Origin: Bacillota bacterium
GTDB lineage: Bacteria > Bacillota > Clostridia > Christensenellales > DTU072
DNA length: 64,000 nt
Assembly (NCBI GenBank): GCA_023394875.1
Contig: JAEXAB010000002.1
Coordinates: forward strand, 142,902-206,901
Direction of reading: 5' to 3'
The stretch's first letter is position 1. Every line of letters starts with the position of its first letter. Both the position numbers and the translations under genes were made by a program. The notes beneath the pieces are model-generated. The model did no database searches. It had not been told where the DNA came from and saw only the letters and a program-made list of their open reading frames with translations. Of this stretch, positions 27,897 to 35,349 are shown one piece after another.

Positions 27897-29090
27897 TTAG
27901 AACAGTCCCATAAACAAACCAACGGCTAAACCGATAAACGTACCGATAGCGTAGCCGAAAGAACCGCAAATCAAGCCTGCGGCGGTAAGACTTTCATTTT
28001 TTATCTGCTTAGTTATCGCCGGGATAAACGCCGGCCCGTAGATGCCCGCCGTAAGAGTAACAATGGCGCAGTCAACGTCGATTTTGAAGAATTTACACAA
28101 GATAATATGCACGATGAAAGAGCCGATTGTAACGACAGAAAACATTAGGAATATATACAAAGTTCCTTTGCCGATATCTTCAAAATTAATAGACATAGCC
28201 AACGCTACTGAAAACACCAAAATAAGATAATGGCCTACCAGATTATTACCTTTGGTTTCCCTAAGCCGCTTACTGCAGGAACATAGTAAACCCAAAACTG
28301 TAGCCGTAATCATAACCGAAGGCACAAGATAGTCAAACATTTTGCCGTCTTTTGCCCCCAAAAGATACCACAGCAAAATCCCTACTCCCGCCCCAAAGAC
28401 CGCAATACCCAAGGCTGAAAGGATACTTATTATTAGAGGCTTAACCGTTATCCCTTCGGCGCTTATCGTATCTATATTTCTTACCCCTTCGGTATCACAG
28501 GTATAATATCCGCTCTTTTCTTCTTTCAAGATTTTACCAAGCAGGGGCTTGCAGGCAAGCAAAAGGAAAATATAAAAAATACCGCCTATTAGCATATCCG
28601 ATAAATTTGCCAAAGCGATAGTCTGACCGCTCAGCCCGAAGATACTGCCTATTGCGTTAAGGTTGGGTGTTCCTCCGGTATACAATCCTACCGCCATACC
28701 GCTTAAAATGTCGCTGTCAGATAGAACACCTTTCATAGAAAAACCAACAATTAAACTTACCGCCACCACCGAAGCGATAAGCAGTCCGAATGAAAAAGTA
28801 ACTTTTTTGGAAAGTTTCTTTATTGTTTTAAGGTTGGTGGAGAATAGCAGCATCGGTATAGCTATACCTATAGCCAAATAACTTCCCACCTGAGAAACGT
28901 CGGCGTTAAGGGAAATATTTACTCCAACCTTCCTTAATAAAAATAGAATAAGAGAAATAATTATTCCGATAAAATACGCGGCGCCTATTGTTCCGAAAGT
29001 TTTTATTATTTTATTTTCCCGCAGTTTTATAAGAAAATACGGTATCAGGAAAATAACAAGCACTTGAATTATAATGACGAAAACCTGCAT
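27897..29090 (-). CDS. DUF819 family membrane protein
   Basis: 397 residues with about 11-12 hydrophobic segments. The GLYTGGTPNLNAIGS motif near the middle and a second-half GIYGPAFIPAITK motif are typical of DUF819 (PF05684, YjcL-like). These two motifs look like an inverted-repeat transporter core, so solute transport is likely, but no substrate is known. AAGGA lies eight bases before the ATG. It starts two bases after the GNAT-like gene, so the two are cotranscribed. Confidence 0.8.
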   Translation of the reverse strand: MQVFVIIIQVLVIFLIPYFLIKLRENKIIKTFGTIGAAYFIGIIISLILFLLRKVGVNISLNADVSQVGSYLAIGIAIPMLLFSTNLKTIKKLSKKVTFSFGLLIASVVAVSLIVGFSMKGVLSDSDILSGMAVGLYTGGTPNLNAIGSIFGLSGQTIALANLSDMLIGGIFYIFLLLACKPLLGKILKEEKSGYYTCDTEGVRNIDTISAEGITVKPLIISILSALGIAVFGAGVGILLWYLLGAKDGKMFDYLVPSVMITATVLGLLCSCSKRLRETKGNNLVGHYLILVFSVALAMSINFEDIGKGTLYIFLMFSVVTIGSFIVHIILCKFFKIDVDCAIVTLTAGIYGPAFIPAITKQIKNESLTAAGLICGSFGYAIGTFIGLAVGLFMGLF

Positions 29091-29092
29091 AT

Positions 29093-30181
29093 TTATATTT
29101 CCTTACCGTATAAGCGGTAAATTTTTGTTATTACCCCGCCTGCCTTCATTAAACTTCCGATAGATTTTTTGTTGTCTTCCATAATCGTTCCGCCTTCAAA
29201 ATAATTGATACCTAATTCCTTCAACGTTCGAAATATATTCCAGAACACAAGAGAAAATGCCCCTGTTCCTTGATATTCGGGAATTAGATATTGTAAAATC
29301 CCTCTGGCTCTAGTTATTTTCTTTTTGCCCGATAATATTTTTATTATGTTAATTTTCCCTTTTGTCTTCTTAAAAATCTGATTGTAATCCAACATCAGAA
29401 AACAAAAACCAAGCGGTCTATTCGTGTCATTTTCCCGCAAAATTTTGATAAGTCTAGGTTCTAAAAAGAATTTTAGGCTCTTAACTACTTTCCTTATCAT
29501 TTCTATTGACGGAGCTTCCTGATAAATTACCTCACTGGTGGCGATTTTCAAAATTTCGTGAACGTCGTTTATATCCCTGTCAAGATTATTTAAGTCAAGG
29601 TCGTCAATGCGTAAATTTTGGTTCCTTTTGGCTCTTTCGGCTAAAAGTTTCATAGCTTCGCCGCTTTGCCCTTCCAAAGGAATACGTAATGCTACGGTAT
29701 CGTAGGCTTTGCCATACCCCGCTTTTTCCAAAAATTCCTGATAATACGGATAATTATAACTGGTAAGGAAGGTATGCGGCTCCTCAAAACCCTTAACAAG
29801 TATGCCCCGCCTGGTATCGGGATCGTACGGCGAAAAAGTCCCTTCTACATAGTCGACTTTGCCTTTGAGGTAGTTTTCCATAAAATCAAACAGCTCTTTG
29901 GCAACTTCGTAATCGTTTATGCAGTCAAAAAATGAGAAATAACCAATTTTCTTCTTCTTTTGCTTACTGTCGCTTATCGTATAAAGGATTCTTCCCGCCA
30001 CCTTGCCATTTTTTATGCAAAGTAAGCCTACGTATTTCTTTTTTATCAATATTTCTTTGGTAAGCTCTTTAGTCAAACTTGACAAAATCGGCAAAGTGAA
30101 AATTTCGTCGTTTCGGTATAAGTCTTTAACAAAATTAACAAAGCTCTTTATATCGCTTTTGTTTTCTACAGTTTTTATCAT
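29093..30181 (-). CDS. GNAT-like protein, double-domain type
   Basis: 362 residues. Visible features are a VAGRILYTISD segment, FFDCINDYEVAKELFDFME, a YNYPYYQEFLEKAGYGKAYD stretch, and a C-terminal QYLIPEYQGTGAFSLVFWNIF that resembles the acetyl-CoA loop of GNAT enzymes. Family members of this length are usually annotated as N-acetyltransferase-like with unknown substrate. GGGAG lies about ten bases before the ATG. It is cotranscribed with the DUF819 protein. No substrate can be stated. Confidence 0.6.
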   Translation of the reverse strand: MIKTVENKSDIKSFVNFVKDLYRNDEIFTLPILSSLTKELTKEILIKKKYVGLLCIKNGKVAGRILYTISDSKQKKKKIGYFSFFDCINDYEVAKELFDFMENYLKGKVDYVEGTFSPYDPDTRRGILVKGFEEPHTFLTSYNYPYYQEFLEKAGYGKAYDTVALRIPLEGQSGEAMKLLAERAKRNQNLRIDDLDLNNLDRDINDVHEILKIATSEVIYQEAPSIEMIRKVVKSLKFFLEPRLIKILRENDTNRPLGFCFLMLDYNQIFKKTKGKINIIKILSGKKKITRARGILQYLIPEYQGTGAFSLVFWNIFRTLKELGINYFEGGTIMEDNKKSIGSLMKAGGVITKIYRLYGKEI

Positions 30182-30255
30182 TTATATTTTCTCCCTATAC
30201 CTATTGTAGCACTTTTCCCAAAAATTTACAAATCAACGGATTTTTCCCATAAAAA

Positions 30256-30280
30256 AATAAAAAACCGATTACTTGTTCGG
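30256..30280 (-). terminator. Weak terminator overlapping the 60-residue gene's stop
   Basis: Minus strand CCGA/TCGG stem with the TAA stop codon inside the loop, followed by TTTTTTATTTTTTT. The stem is short, so termination may be partial. Confidence 0.4.
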
Positions 30281-30451
30281 CGCGTCGGCTTTTCGGGATT
30301 TCTGAGCGGCTTTATCCTTGCCGTAAAGAGGATTTTTCATAGGGTATCCGGGATTGACCGCAAAGCCCTGATTGGTCTCTTCGGTAGATAGTTTTGCCCT
30401 GTTGGCTTTCATTTGTTCGTCTTTGTCTTTGAAAAAATCTTTTTTATTCAT
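30269..30451 (-). CDS. 60-residue hydrophilic protein, unknown
   Basis: 60 residues starting MNKKDFFKDKDEQ, basic and disordered looking, with a proline/glycine centre (NPGYPMKNPLYG). No membrane segment or known domain. GGGAG four bases before the ATG supports translation. It lies 49 bases after the FliB-like gene on the same strand. Function unknown; a nucleic-acid or stress-associated small protein is possible but not shown. Confidence 0.55.
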   Translation of the reverse strand: MNKKDFFKDKDEQMKANRAKLSTEETNQGFAVNPGYPMKNPLYGKDKAAQKSRKADAPNK

Positions 30452-30500
30452 AATACTCCCATTTTGTGGTTATAGTATGGATAAAAATAATCAAAATATT

Positions 30501-31571
30501 TTAGCAAACTTCCTGCTCTTCTCTTTTTACCGATATAGAGCATTTCAAAATATTATCAATTATATAATCGACGTCGCTATGTTCAAAGCATCGGAAAATT
30601 CCCGCCGAAACGTCGATAAAATCCTCAATTTTGTTCTTATCTGCAAAATACCCTATGCATATTAGTTTGGTCAAATGGTATACCCCCAAAAAGGCTATAT
30701 ATTCATCCCAAAGGGTCTCTCCGCCGATTGTATAAGGAAATCTGATAAAAAACAGGTGGTTAACCAGGAACTTTTCCAAATAAATCTCCCATAAAGGTAT
30801 TTCCTTATTAAAATGCGCCTCAAACTCTTTATATTTTACCCAAAAAGCGTCTTGAGAAAAATTACTATCTTCAATCTCATAATTTTTTCTTGCAATTTCG
30901 GAAAACCTGGCGAAATTCGGGCTGAATTTCTCCATAGCGAAAAGTAACTTGAACAGCGTTTTCATAGTAATCATAGGAATATCGCCCTTGTCGAACTGTT
31001 TTAGGTATTCGCCAAGTTTTACTACTCTTTCAGATAGAGGAATTGACCGATCCTCCAAAATCTCTATGGTGTTTTTTTGTACGTTTTTGCAAAATTCGCT
31101 AATTTCGGGCTTGATATATTTTATATCGGACACAACAAGGTCGGTTTCGTAAAAGCTCAGCTTATTTTCGCTCTCAATAAGTAACTCCAAAACCTTTTCA
31201 CAGCTATTAGCGCAGGCGCCTTCCAGCAATATGCCGTATTTGAAATTCCTAGGATACATATTGCAAATTTCGGGCAGTTTTTCGGTGCCTAATTCTTGTT
31301 GCAACAAGCAATAACCGTCGCTTCCCTGCAAAGGACATTTGCCGTAGTAGTTCTTGGATATCCTAGCGTAATAATCAAACGTGGGTTTGGGTACAATAGA
31401 AAAAGCGCAGTCAATTTTTCTGCGCAATTCAGGACTGCAATCCACTCCTAAAAGATTGCAATATTCTTTATAACTAATAGTTACCGGCCAACCTTCGCAA
31501 CAGCAAGAGCGGCACTCTCCGCATTTACAATTAAACTTGTCTACGTAATCAGCGACAACGAACTTTTCCAT
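30501..31571 (-). CDS. FliB-like lysine-N-methylase
   Basis: About 356 residues. The Cys-rich start CKCGECRSCCCEGWP, then CPLQGSDGYCLLQ, EICNMYPR and CANSCEKVL match the flagellin lysine-N-methylase (FliB) family, whose cysteines probably bind an iron-sulfur cluster. FliB methylates lysines of flagellin, but no flagellar gene is in the window, so the target may be another surface protein. ATG at 31571 is chosen because GGGGTG lies six bases upstream; a GTG three codons earlier is inside that site. A perfect consensus promoter lies upstream. Confidence 0.8.
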   Translation of the reverse strand: MEKFVVADYVDKFNCKCGECRSCCCEGWPVTISYKEYCNLLGVDCSPELRRKIDCAFSIVPKPTFDYYARISKNYYGKCPLQGSDGYCLLQQELGTEKLPEICNMYPRNFKYGILLEGACANSCEKVLELLIESENKLSFYETDLVVSDIKYIKPEISEFCKNVQKNTIEILEDRSIPLSERVVKLGEYLKQFDKGDIPMITMKTLFKLLFAMEKFSPNFARFSEIARKNYEIEDSNFSQDAFWVKYKEFEAHFNKEIPLWEIYLEKFLVNHLFFIRFPYTIGGETLWDEYIAFLGVYHLTKLICIGYFADKNKIEDFIDVSAGIFRCFEHSDVDYIIDNILKCSISVKREEQEVC

Positions 31572-31594
31572 ATATTTCACCCCGATATGTGATA

Positions 31595-31623
31595 ATTATA
31601 ATTTTGGCAAAATCCCTTGTCAA
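31595..31623 (-). promoter_or_regulatory. Consensus promoter of the FliB-like gene
   Basis: Minus strand TTGACA (31623-31618), 17-base spacer, TATAAT (31600-31595); leader about 17 bases including a GGGGTG ribosome site. Confidence 0.75.
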
Positions 31624-31692
31624 CAGTTAAAATAAAATTTTTTGGCGGATTTTATACAACCTTGCCGTCAGGTTAATCCATACCCAAAAAAC

Positions 31693-32394
31693 TTAGAATT
31701 CATTGTCGATAATTTCCGAAACTCTGACAGGTTTGAGGTTATTTTTTAGGTAAAATTCAATTATTTCCGGCAATGCCTTTACCGTATGTTCGGTCGGATG
31801 CATCAGTATCATATCCCCGCTTTTAGCATCCTTAGTAGCCCTTTTGTAAATTAAACTACTGTCCTTATCTCTCCAATCAATTGTATCCTTACTCCACATT
31901 ATTACCCTATAATCCAGGCTTTCGCACACCTTTAGCATATTATCTCCTATACTACCCGACGGCGGAGCAAATAGATTAGTTTTTATCCCGGTTACTTGTG
32001 TAATTAATTTGTCGCAAAGAGCTATTTCCTCCAAGTTTTGTTTATAGGATAAATTGGCGTGGTCAAGATGCAAATATCCATGATTGCCTAATTCGGCAGA
32101 CTGGCTCATTTTCTTTAGTAGCTCCATATTCTTTTCCGCCCAAATGCCCCCCACAAAAAAGGTGCAACTAACCTGATATTTATCCATAATAGTAAGAATT
32201 TGTTCTACGTAATTACTGCCCTGATAGACGTTGACCATAATCGCCACTTTATTACTTTCGGTATCTCCTCTGTAAATAGGGGCGTTAGCAACAGCCGTCC
32301 CGTACGGCGGCACGCATGCAACGTATAACCCAAACAAAATGGCTATAATAATGATATTAGTAAGGATATGTACAAAAACACTGTTTTTTTTCAT
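31693..32394 (-). CDS. Polysaccharide-deacetylase-fold protein with altered metal motif
   Basis: 233 residues with an N-terminal membrane anchor (about 10-27). NodB-fold features are CTFFVGGIWAEKN, ELGNHGYLHLDH (His motif 2) and the late DMILMHPTEHTVKALPEI. Where active enzymes have T-F-D-D-G, this protein has MVNVYQGS, so the catalytic and metal-binding aspartates are missing, as in YlxY-like proteins. It may bind rather than cleave glycans, or use another chemistry. The ATG lies six bases after TAAAAT and has no ribosome site, so it may be leaderless. Confidence 0.75.
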   Translation of the reverse strand: MKKNSVFVHILTNIIIIAILFGLYVACVPPYGTAVANAPIYRGDTESNKVAIMVNVYQGSNYVEQILTIMDKYQVSCTFFVGGIWAEKNMELLKKMSQSAELGNHGYLHLDHANLSYKQNLEEIALCDKLITQVTGIKTNLFAPPSGSIGDNMLKVCESLDYRVIMWSKDTIDWRDKDSSLIYKRATKDAKSGDMILMHPTEHTVKALPEIIEFYLKNNLKPVRVSEIIDNEF

Positions 32395-32400
32395 AATAAA

Positions 32401-32406
32401 ATTTTA
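32401..32406 (-). promoter_or_regulatory. -10 element before the deacetylase-like gene, leaderless candidate
   Basis: TAAAAT on the minus strand ends six bases before the ATG at 32394. The -35 is weak, and no Shine-Dalgarno is present. Confidence 0.35.
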
Positions 32407-32432
32407 TTCAACGGATTTTGTTTTATGTTTAC

Positions 32433-32462
32433 TTGACACTATAAGAGTATATTTAATATAAT
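32433..32462 (+). promoter_or_regulatory. Promoter of glyS
   Basis: TTGACA (32433-32438), 18-base spacer, TATAAT (32457-32462). The leader is about 30 bases with GGGAG before the ATG. No T-box structure fits in this short leader. Confidence 0.7.
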
Positions 32463-32497
32463 ATGCAGTATAAATTTAATATTTTCGGGAGCTTACT

Positions 32498-33883
32498 ATG
32501 GCAGAATTGACGATGGACAAATTAGTTGCTTTATGCAAAAACAGAGGCTTCATTTTCCGCGGAAGCGAAATTTACGGCGGGCTTGCCAATACTTGGGATT
32601 ACGGACCCTTGGGCGTGGAGTTAAAAAACAACGTCAAGAAAGCCTGGTGGAAAAAGTTCGTTCAGGAAAACGAATATAACGTAGGCGTCGACTGCGCTAT
32701 TCTTATGAATCCCTTAACCTGGGAAGCCAGCGGACATTTAAGCGGCTTTGCCGACCCTCTGATGGACTGCAGAGATTGCAAATCCCGCCACCGCGCCGAC
32801 CAATTGGTGGAAGATTATATCGCAAAAAACAAACTTGATATAAGTATAGCCGGCTGGAAGAACGACCAATTGGAAAAGTTTATCGCCGACAAAAAAATAA
32901 AATGCCCCGTCTGCGGCAGCAGTAACTTTACCGGAGTTAGACAATTTAACCTTATGTTCCGCACCTTCCAAGGCGTTACCGAAGACAGCGCAAACACCAT
33001 TTATCTGCGTCCCGAAACCGCTCAAGGTATATTCGTTAACTTTGCTAACGTGCAACGTAGCGCAAGAGCTAAGGTTCCTTTCGGAATTGCCCAGATAGGC
33101 AAGAGCTTCCGTAACGAAATTACCCCGGGTAACTTTACTTTCCGTACCAGAGAGTTTGAACAAATGGAGTTGGAATTTTTCTGCAAGCCGGGCACCGACT
33201 TAGAATGGTTCGCTTATTGGAAAAACTTCTGCGAAAATTGGCTTGTAGGCTTAGGAATGGCCCGCGACAACCTAAAACTCAGAGACCACGCCCAAGAAGA
33301 ACTATGCTTCTATTCCCGCGCCACAACTGACTTTGAATACAAATTCCCCTTCGGTTGGGGAGAACTTTGGGGTATCGCCGACCGCACCGATTATGACCTT
33401 AACGCCCATATCAACAAGAGCGGCAAGTCTTTAGAGTACGTCGACCCCGTAACCAATGAAAAATACGTTCCTTATGTAATAGAGCCAAGCTTAGGAGCAG
33501 ATAGAGTTGTTCTTGCCTTCCTTTGCGACGCTTACGAAGAGCAGGAATTAGCTGACGGAGATATAAGAGTGGTTATGCATTTCCACCCTGCGCTTGCTCC
33601 CTATAAGGTAGCAATTCTTCCTTTACAAAAGAAGCTTAATGAACCTGCCTTAGATCTTTACCGCAAGCTATCCAAAAAATACAGCTGTACTTATGACGAA
33701 ACAGGCAGCATAGGCAAGCGTTACCGTCGTCAGGACGAAGTCGGCACACCGTATTGTATTACCGTTGACTTTGATACCTTGGAAAACAATTCGGTAACCG
33801 TACGCGACCGCGACACCATGCTTCAAGACCGCGTCGACATCGACAAACTTATAGCTTACTTAGACGAAAAGTTAGACTACTAA
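32498..33883 (+). CDS. glyS: Glycyl-tRNA synthetase, single-chain dimeric type
   Basis: 461 residues of the class II alpha2-type enzyme. The start KNRGFIFRGSEIYGG, class II motif 2 FRNEITPGNFTFRTREFEQMELEFF, a Zn-type CPVCGSSNF insertion, and motif 3 with PSLGADRVVLAFL are visible. The C-terminal anticodon-binding domain starts near PYKVAILPL. It charges tRNA-Gly with glycine in the cytoplasm. It stands alone between its own promoter and terminator. Its codon use looks more biased than that of its neighbours, as expected of a highly expressed gene. Confidence 0.96.
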   Translation: MAELTMDKLVALCKNRGFIFRGSEIYGGLANTWDYGPLGVELKNNVKKAWWKKFVQENEYNVGVDCAILMNPLTWEASGHLSGFADPLMDCRDCKSRHRADQLVEDYIAKNKLDISIAGWKNDQLEKFIADKKIKCPVCGSSNFTGVRQFNLMFRTFQGVTEDSANTIYLRPETAQGIFVNFANVQRSARAKVPFGIAQIGKSFRNEITPGNFTFRTREFEQMELEFFCKPGTDLEWFAYWKNFCENWLVGLGMARDNLKLRDHAQEELCFYSRATTDFEYKFPFGWGELWGIADRTDYDLNAHINKSGKSLEYVDPVTNEKYVPYVIEPSLGADRVVLAFLCDAYEEQELADGDIRVVMHFHPALAPYKVAILPLQKKLNEPALDLYRKLSKKYSCTYDETGSIGKRYRRQDEVGTPYCITVDFDTLENNSVTVRDRDTMLQDRVDIDKLIAYLDEKLDY

Positions 33884-33897
33884 TAAAAAAAAGAAAA

Positions 33898-33921
33898 ACG
33901 GACGCAAGTCCGTTTTTTTTA
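33898..33921 (+). terminator. Terminator of glyS
   Basis: Stem ACGGAC/GTCCGT with GCAA loop followed by eight T. Confidence 0.9.
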
Positions 33922-33984
33922 ATGCCATTAATGAATATATTTTTCATTAAACAAGAAATAATTTGCTAATATATTAACAAAATA

Positions 33985-34013
33985 TTGACTAAAAACGAAA
34001 AATATGCTAATAT
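33985..34013 (+). promoter_or_regulatory. Promoter of orphan HTH gene, near-leaderless
   Basis: TTGACT (33985-33990), 17 bases, extended TGC-TAATAT (-10 at 34008-34013). The ATG at 34022 is eight bases after the -10. Confidence 0.65.
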
Positions 34014-34021
34014 ATTATCAT

Positions 34022-34312
34022 ATGAGAAATAAGTTCGATATAGGCGATTTTGTAAACGTTCCTACTGAGCAATCAATAATCAATAGTCTTGTAGCGCGCT
34101 TCAAAGCCAGACGGAAAGAATCAAAAATATCACAGTCGGAATTAGCTACGCGTTCCGGCGTAAGTTACGCGTCAATTAGGCGCTTTGAAAACACAGGTAA
34201 AATCTCTTTGACCTCTCTTATTAAAATCGCGCACGCAATCGGATACTTAGAAGACTTTGACAATCTGTTCATAACCGAAAAAATCGACAACCTAAAGGAC
34301 TATAAGAAATGA
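34022..34312 (+). CDS. XRE-family regulator, antitoxin-like (HipB type)
   Basis: 96 residues. Residues about 20-80 form an HTH_3 domain with SQSELATRSGVSYASIRRFENTG, whose ASIRRFE recognition helix is common in HipB-like antitoxins. The N-terminus (MRNKFDIGD) may be an arm. The start at 34022 lies eight bases after the -10 and lacks a ribosome site. The stop overlaps an ATG (ATGA) that opens only a ten-codon frame, consistent with loss of a coupled toxin. It may act alone as a repressor. Confidence 0.7.
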   Translation: MRNKFDIGDFVNVPTEQSIINSLVARFKARRKESKISQSELATRSGVSYASIRRFENTGKISLTSLIKIAHAIGYLEDFDNLFITEKIDNLKDYKK

Positions 34313-34341
34313 TAGGAAATGTGGAAAAACTAACGGTATAG
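34309..34341 (+). pseudogene. Ten-codon remnant after the antitoxin-like gene
   Basis: ATG overlaps the HTH stop as ATGA, the usual arrangement for hipB-hipA type pairs. The frame reads MIGNVEKLTV and then a TAG. No toxin sequence follows before the convergent gene at 34351. The link to a HipA N-terminus is only suggestive. Confidence 0.25.
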
Positions 34342-34350
34342 AATCGATAA

Positions 34351-35340
34351 TTAAACTTTAATTACCAGAGAATAAAATTCTTCAAAGTTCTGATGCATGT
34401 CTTTTAACGCAACTTCGGCAACTTCAATATCCACCGTCTTTTCTATGAAGTTCTCAAGATTAAGAATACCTTGAGCAAGAATATTTATAGCTGACTCAAA
34501 CTCCCTTGCGCCGTTTGACACACCCTTTACCTTCAATTGCCGTTGGCTTATTTGGCTTATATCGGCGTCCAGTTTTTTCACTATCTTGTTTTCGCAAATA
34601 ATTGTACAGTCGCCCCCCTCTCTGCCTAGAGCAAAAAAGTAAGAGGAAGTAACATCGGGCGCCGCCTCTATTATGGTATGCTCCGCCATTCTGCCGCCGG
34701 TAATTTCTTTTACCGCCTCATAAGGCACCGTTTTTGTTTCGTCAATTGTATAATAAATGCCGCATTTTTTGGCTTTTTCCAGCCAATGGGCATTGGTATC
34801 TATCATAATGGGGATTAATTGGAAGTACATAGCTAGTTGCGCCAAAATATTGCACATGGGGCTACCGCCTACTATTACCAAATAATCGCCTTTTTCTACT
34901 GAAAAACTATTGATTGCAGACATAGCTATGGCTATTTTTTCGGTAAAAATGGCTTCCTCTTCGTCCACTCCTTCGGGAAAAGGCGTGATATCCTCTATAT
35001 CCATAAAAACGAAGTCTTCAAAAAAACCATCCACGTCTACTCCGCGGGTTTTTACTTTGCCAAGTATATCCAAGCGGTCGCTGTTTTCTTCTATATATGG
35101 GTTAAGTATAACTTTTGTTCCCCTCTTTAATCCGTATTCTTCTCTGTCGTCGCTTACAACGCCGATTGCGACGTGCCCGCATACAAAGGGATAATTCTGC
35201 TTGACGGTCCCCCCAAAGATATTTACGTCCGAACGCGTGGGCATAATATGAGTGACCTTAATTTTTATTTTTGAGGTCTCCTCCGATTCTTTTACTTCGG
35301 ATATCAATTTGAAATTTCCGTTTGCTTTATAACTTTTCAT
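34351..35340 (-). CDS. Medium-chain dehydrogenase/reductase-like protein without usual zinc ligands
   Basis: 329 residues with the MDR plan: N-terminal GroES-like domain (FVCGHVAIGVV, GTKVILNPY) and a Rossmann domain (DYLVIVGGSPMCNILAQLA). In zinc enzymes the catalytic ligands are Cys in C-G-x-D and His-Glu in GHE; here the positions read PTRSDVN and GHV. No four-Cys structural zinc loop is seen. It is therefore likely a zinc-independent or inactive member; substrate unknown. AGGAG lies before the ATG. It is nine bases after the LRR lipoprotein gene and is probably cotranscribed. Confidence 0.7.
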   Translation of the reverse strand: MKSYKANGNFKLISEVKESEETSKIKIKVTHIMPTRSDVNIFGGTVKQNYPFVCGHVAIGVVSDDREEYGLKRGTKVILNPYIEENSDRLDILGKVKTRGVDVDGFFEDFVFMDIEDITPFPEGVDEEEAIFTEKIAIAMSAINSFSVEKGDYLVIVGGSPMCNILAQLAMYFQLIPIMIDTNAHWLEKAKKCGIYYTIDETKTVPYEAVKEITGGRMAEHTIIEAAPDVTSSYFFALGREGGDCTIICENKIVKKLDADISQISQRQLKVKGVSNGAREFESAINILAQGILNLENFIEKTVDIEVAEVALKDMHQNFEEFYSLVIKV

Positions 35341-35349
35341 TCACATCTC

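Noticed and set aside
32463..32497. T-box leader before glyS
   Set aside because: The leader between -10 and ATG is about 30 bases, too short for a T-box.
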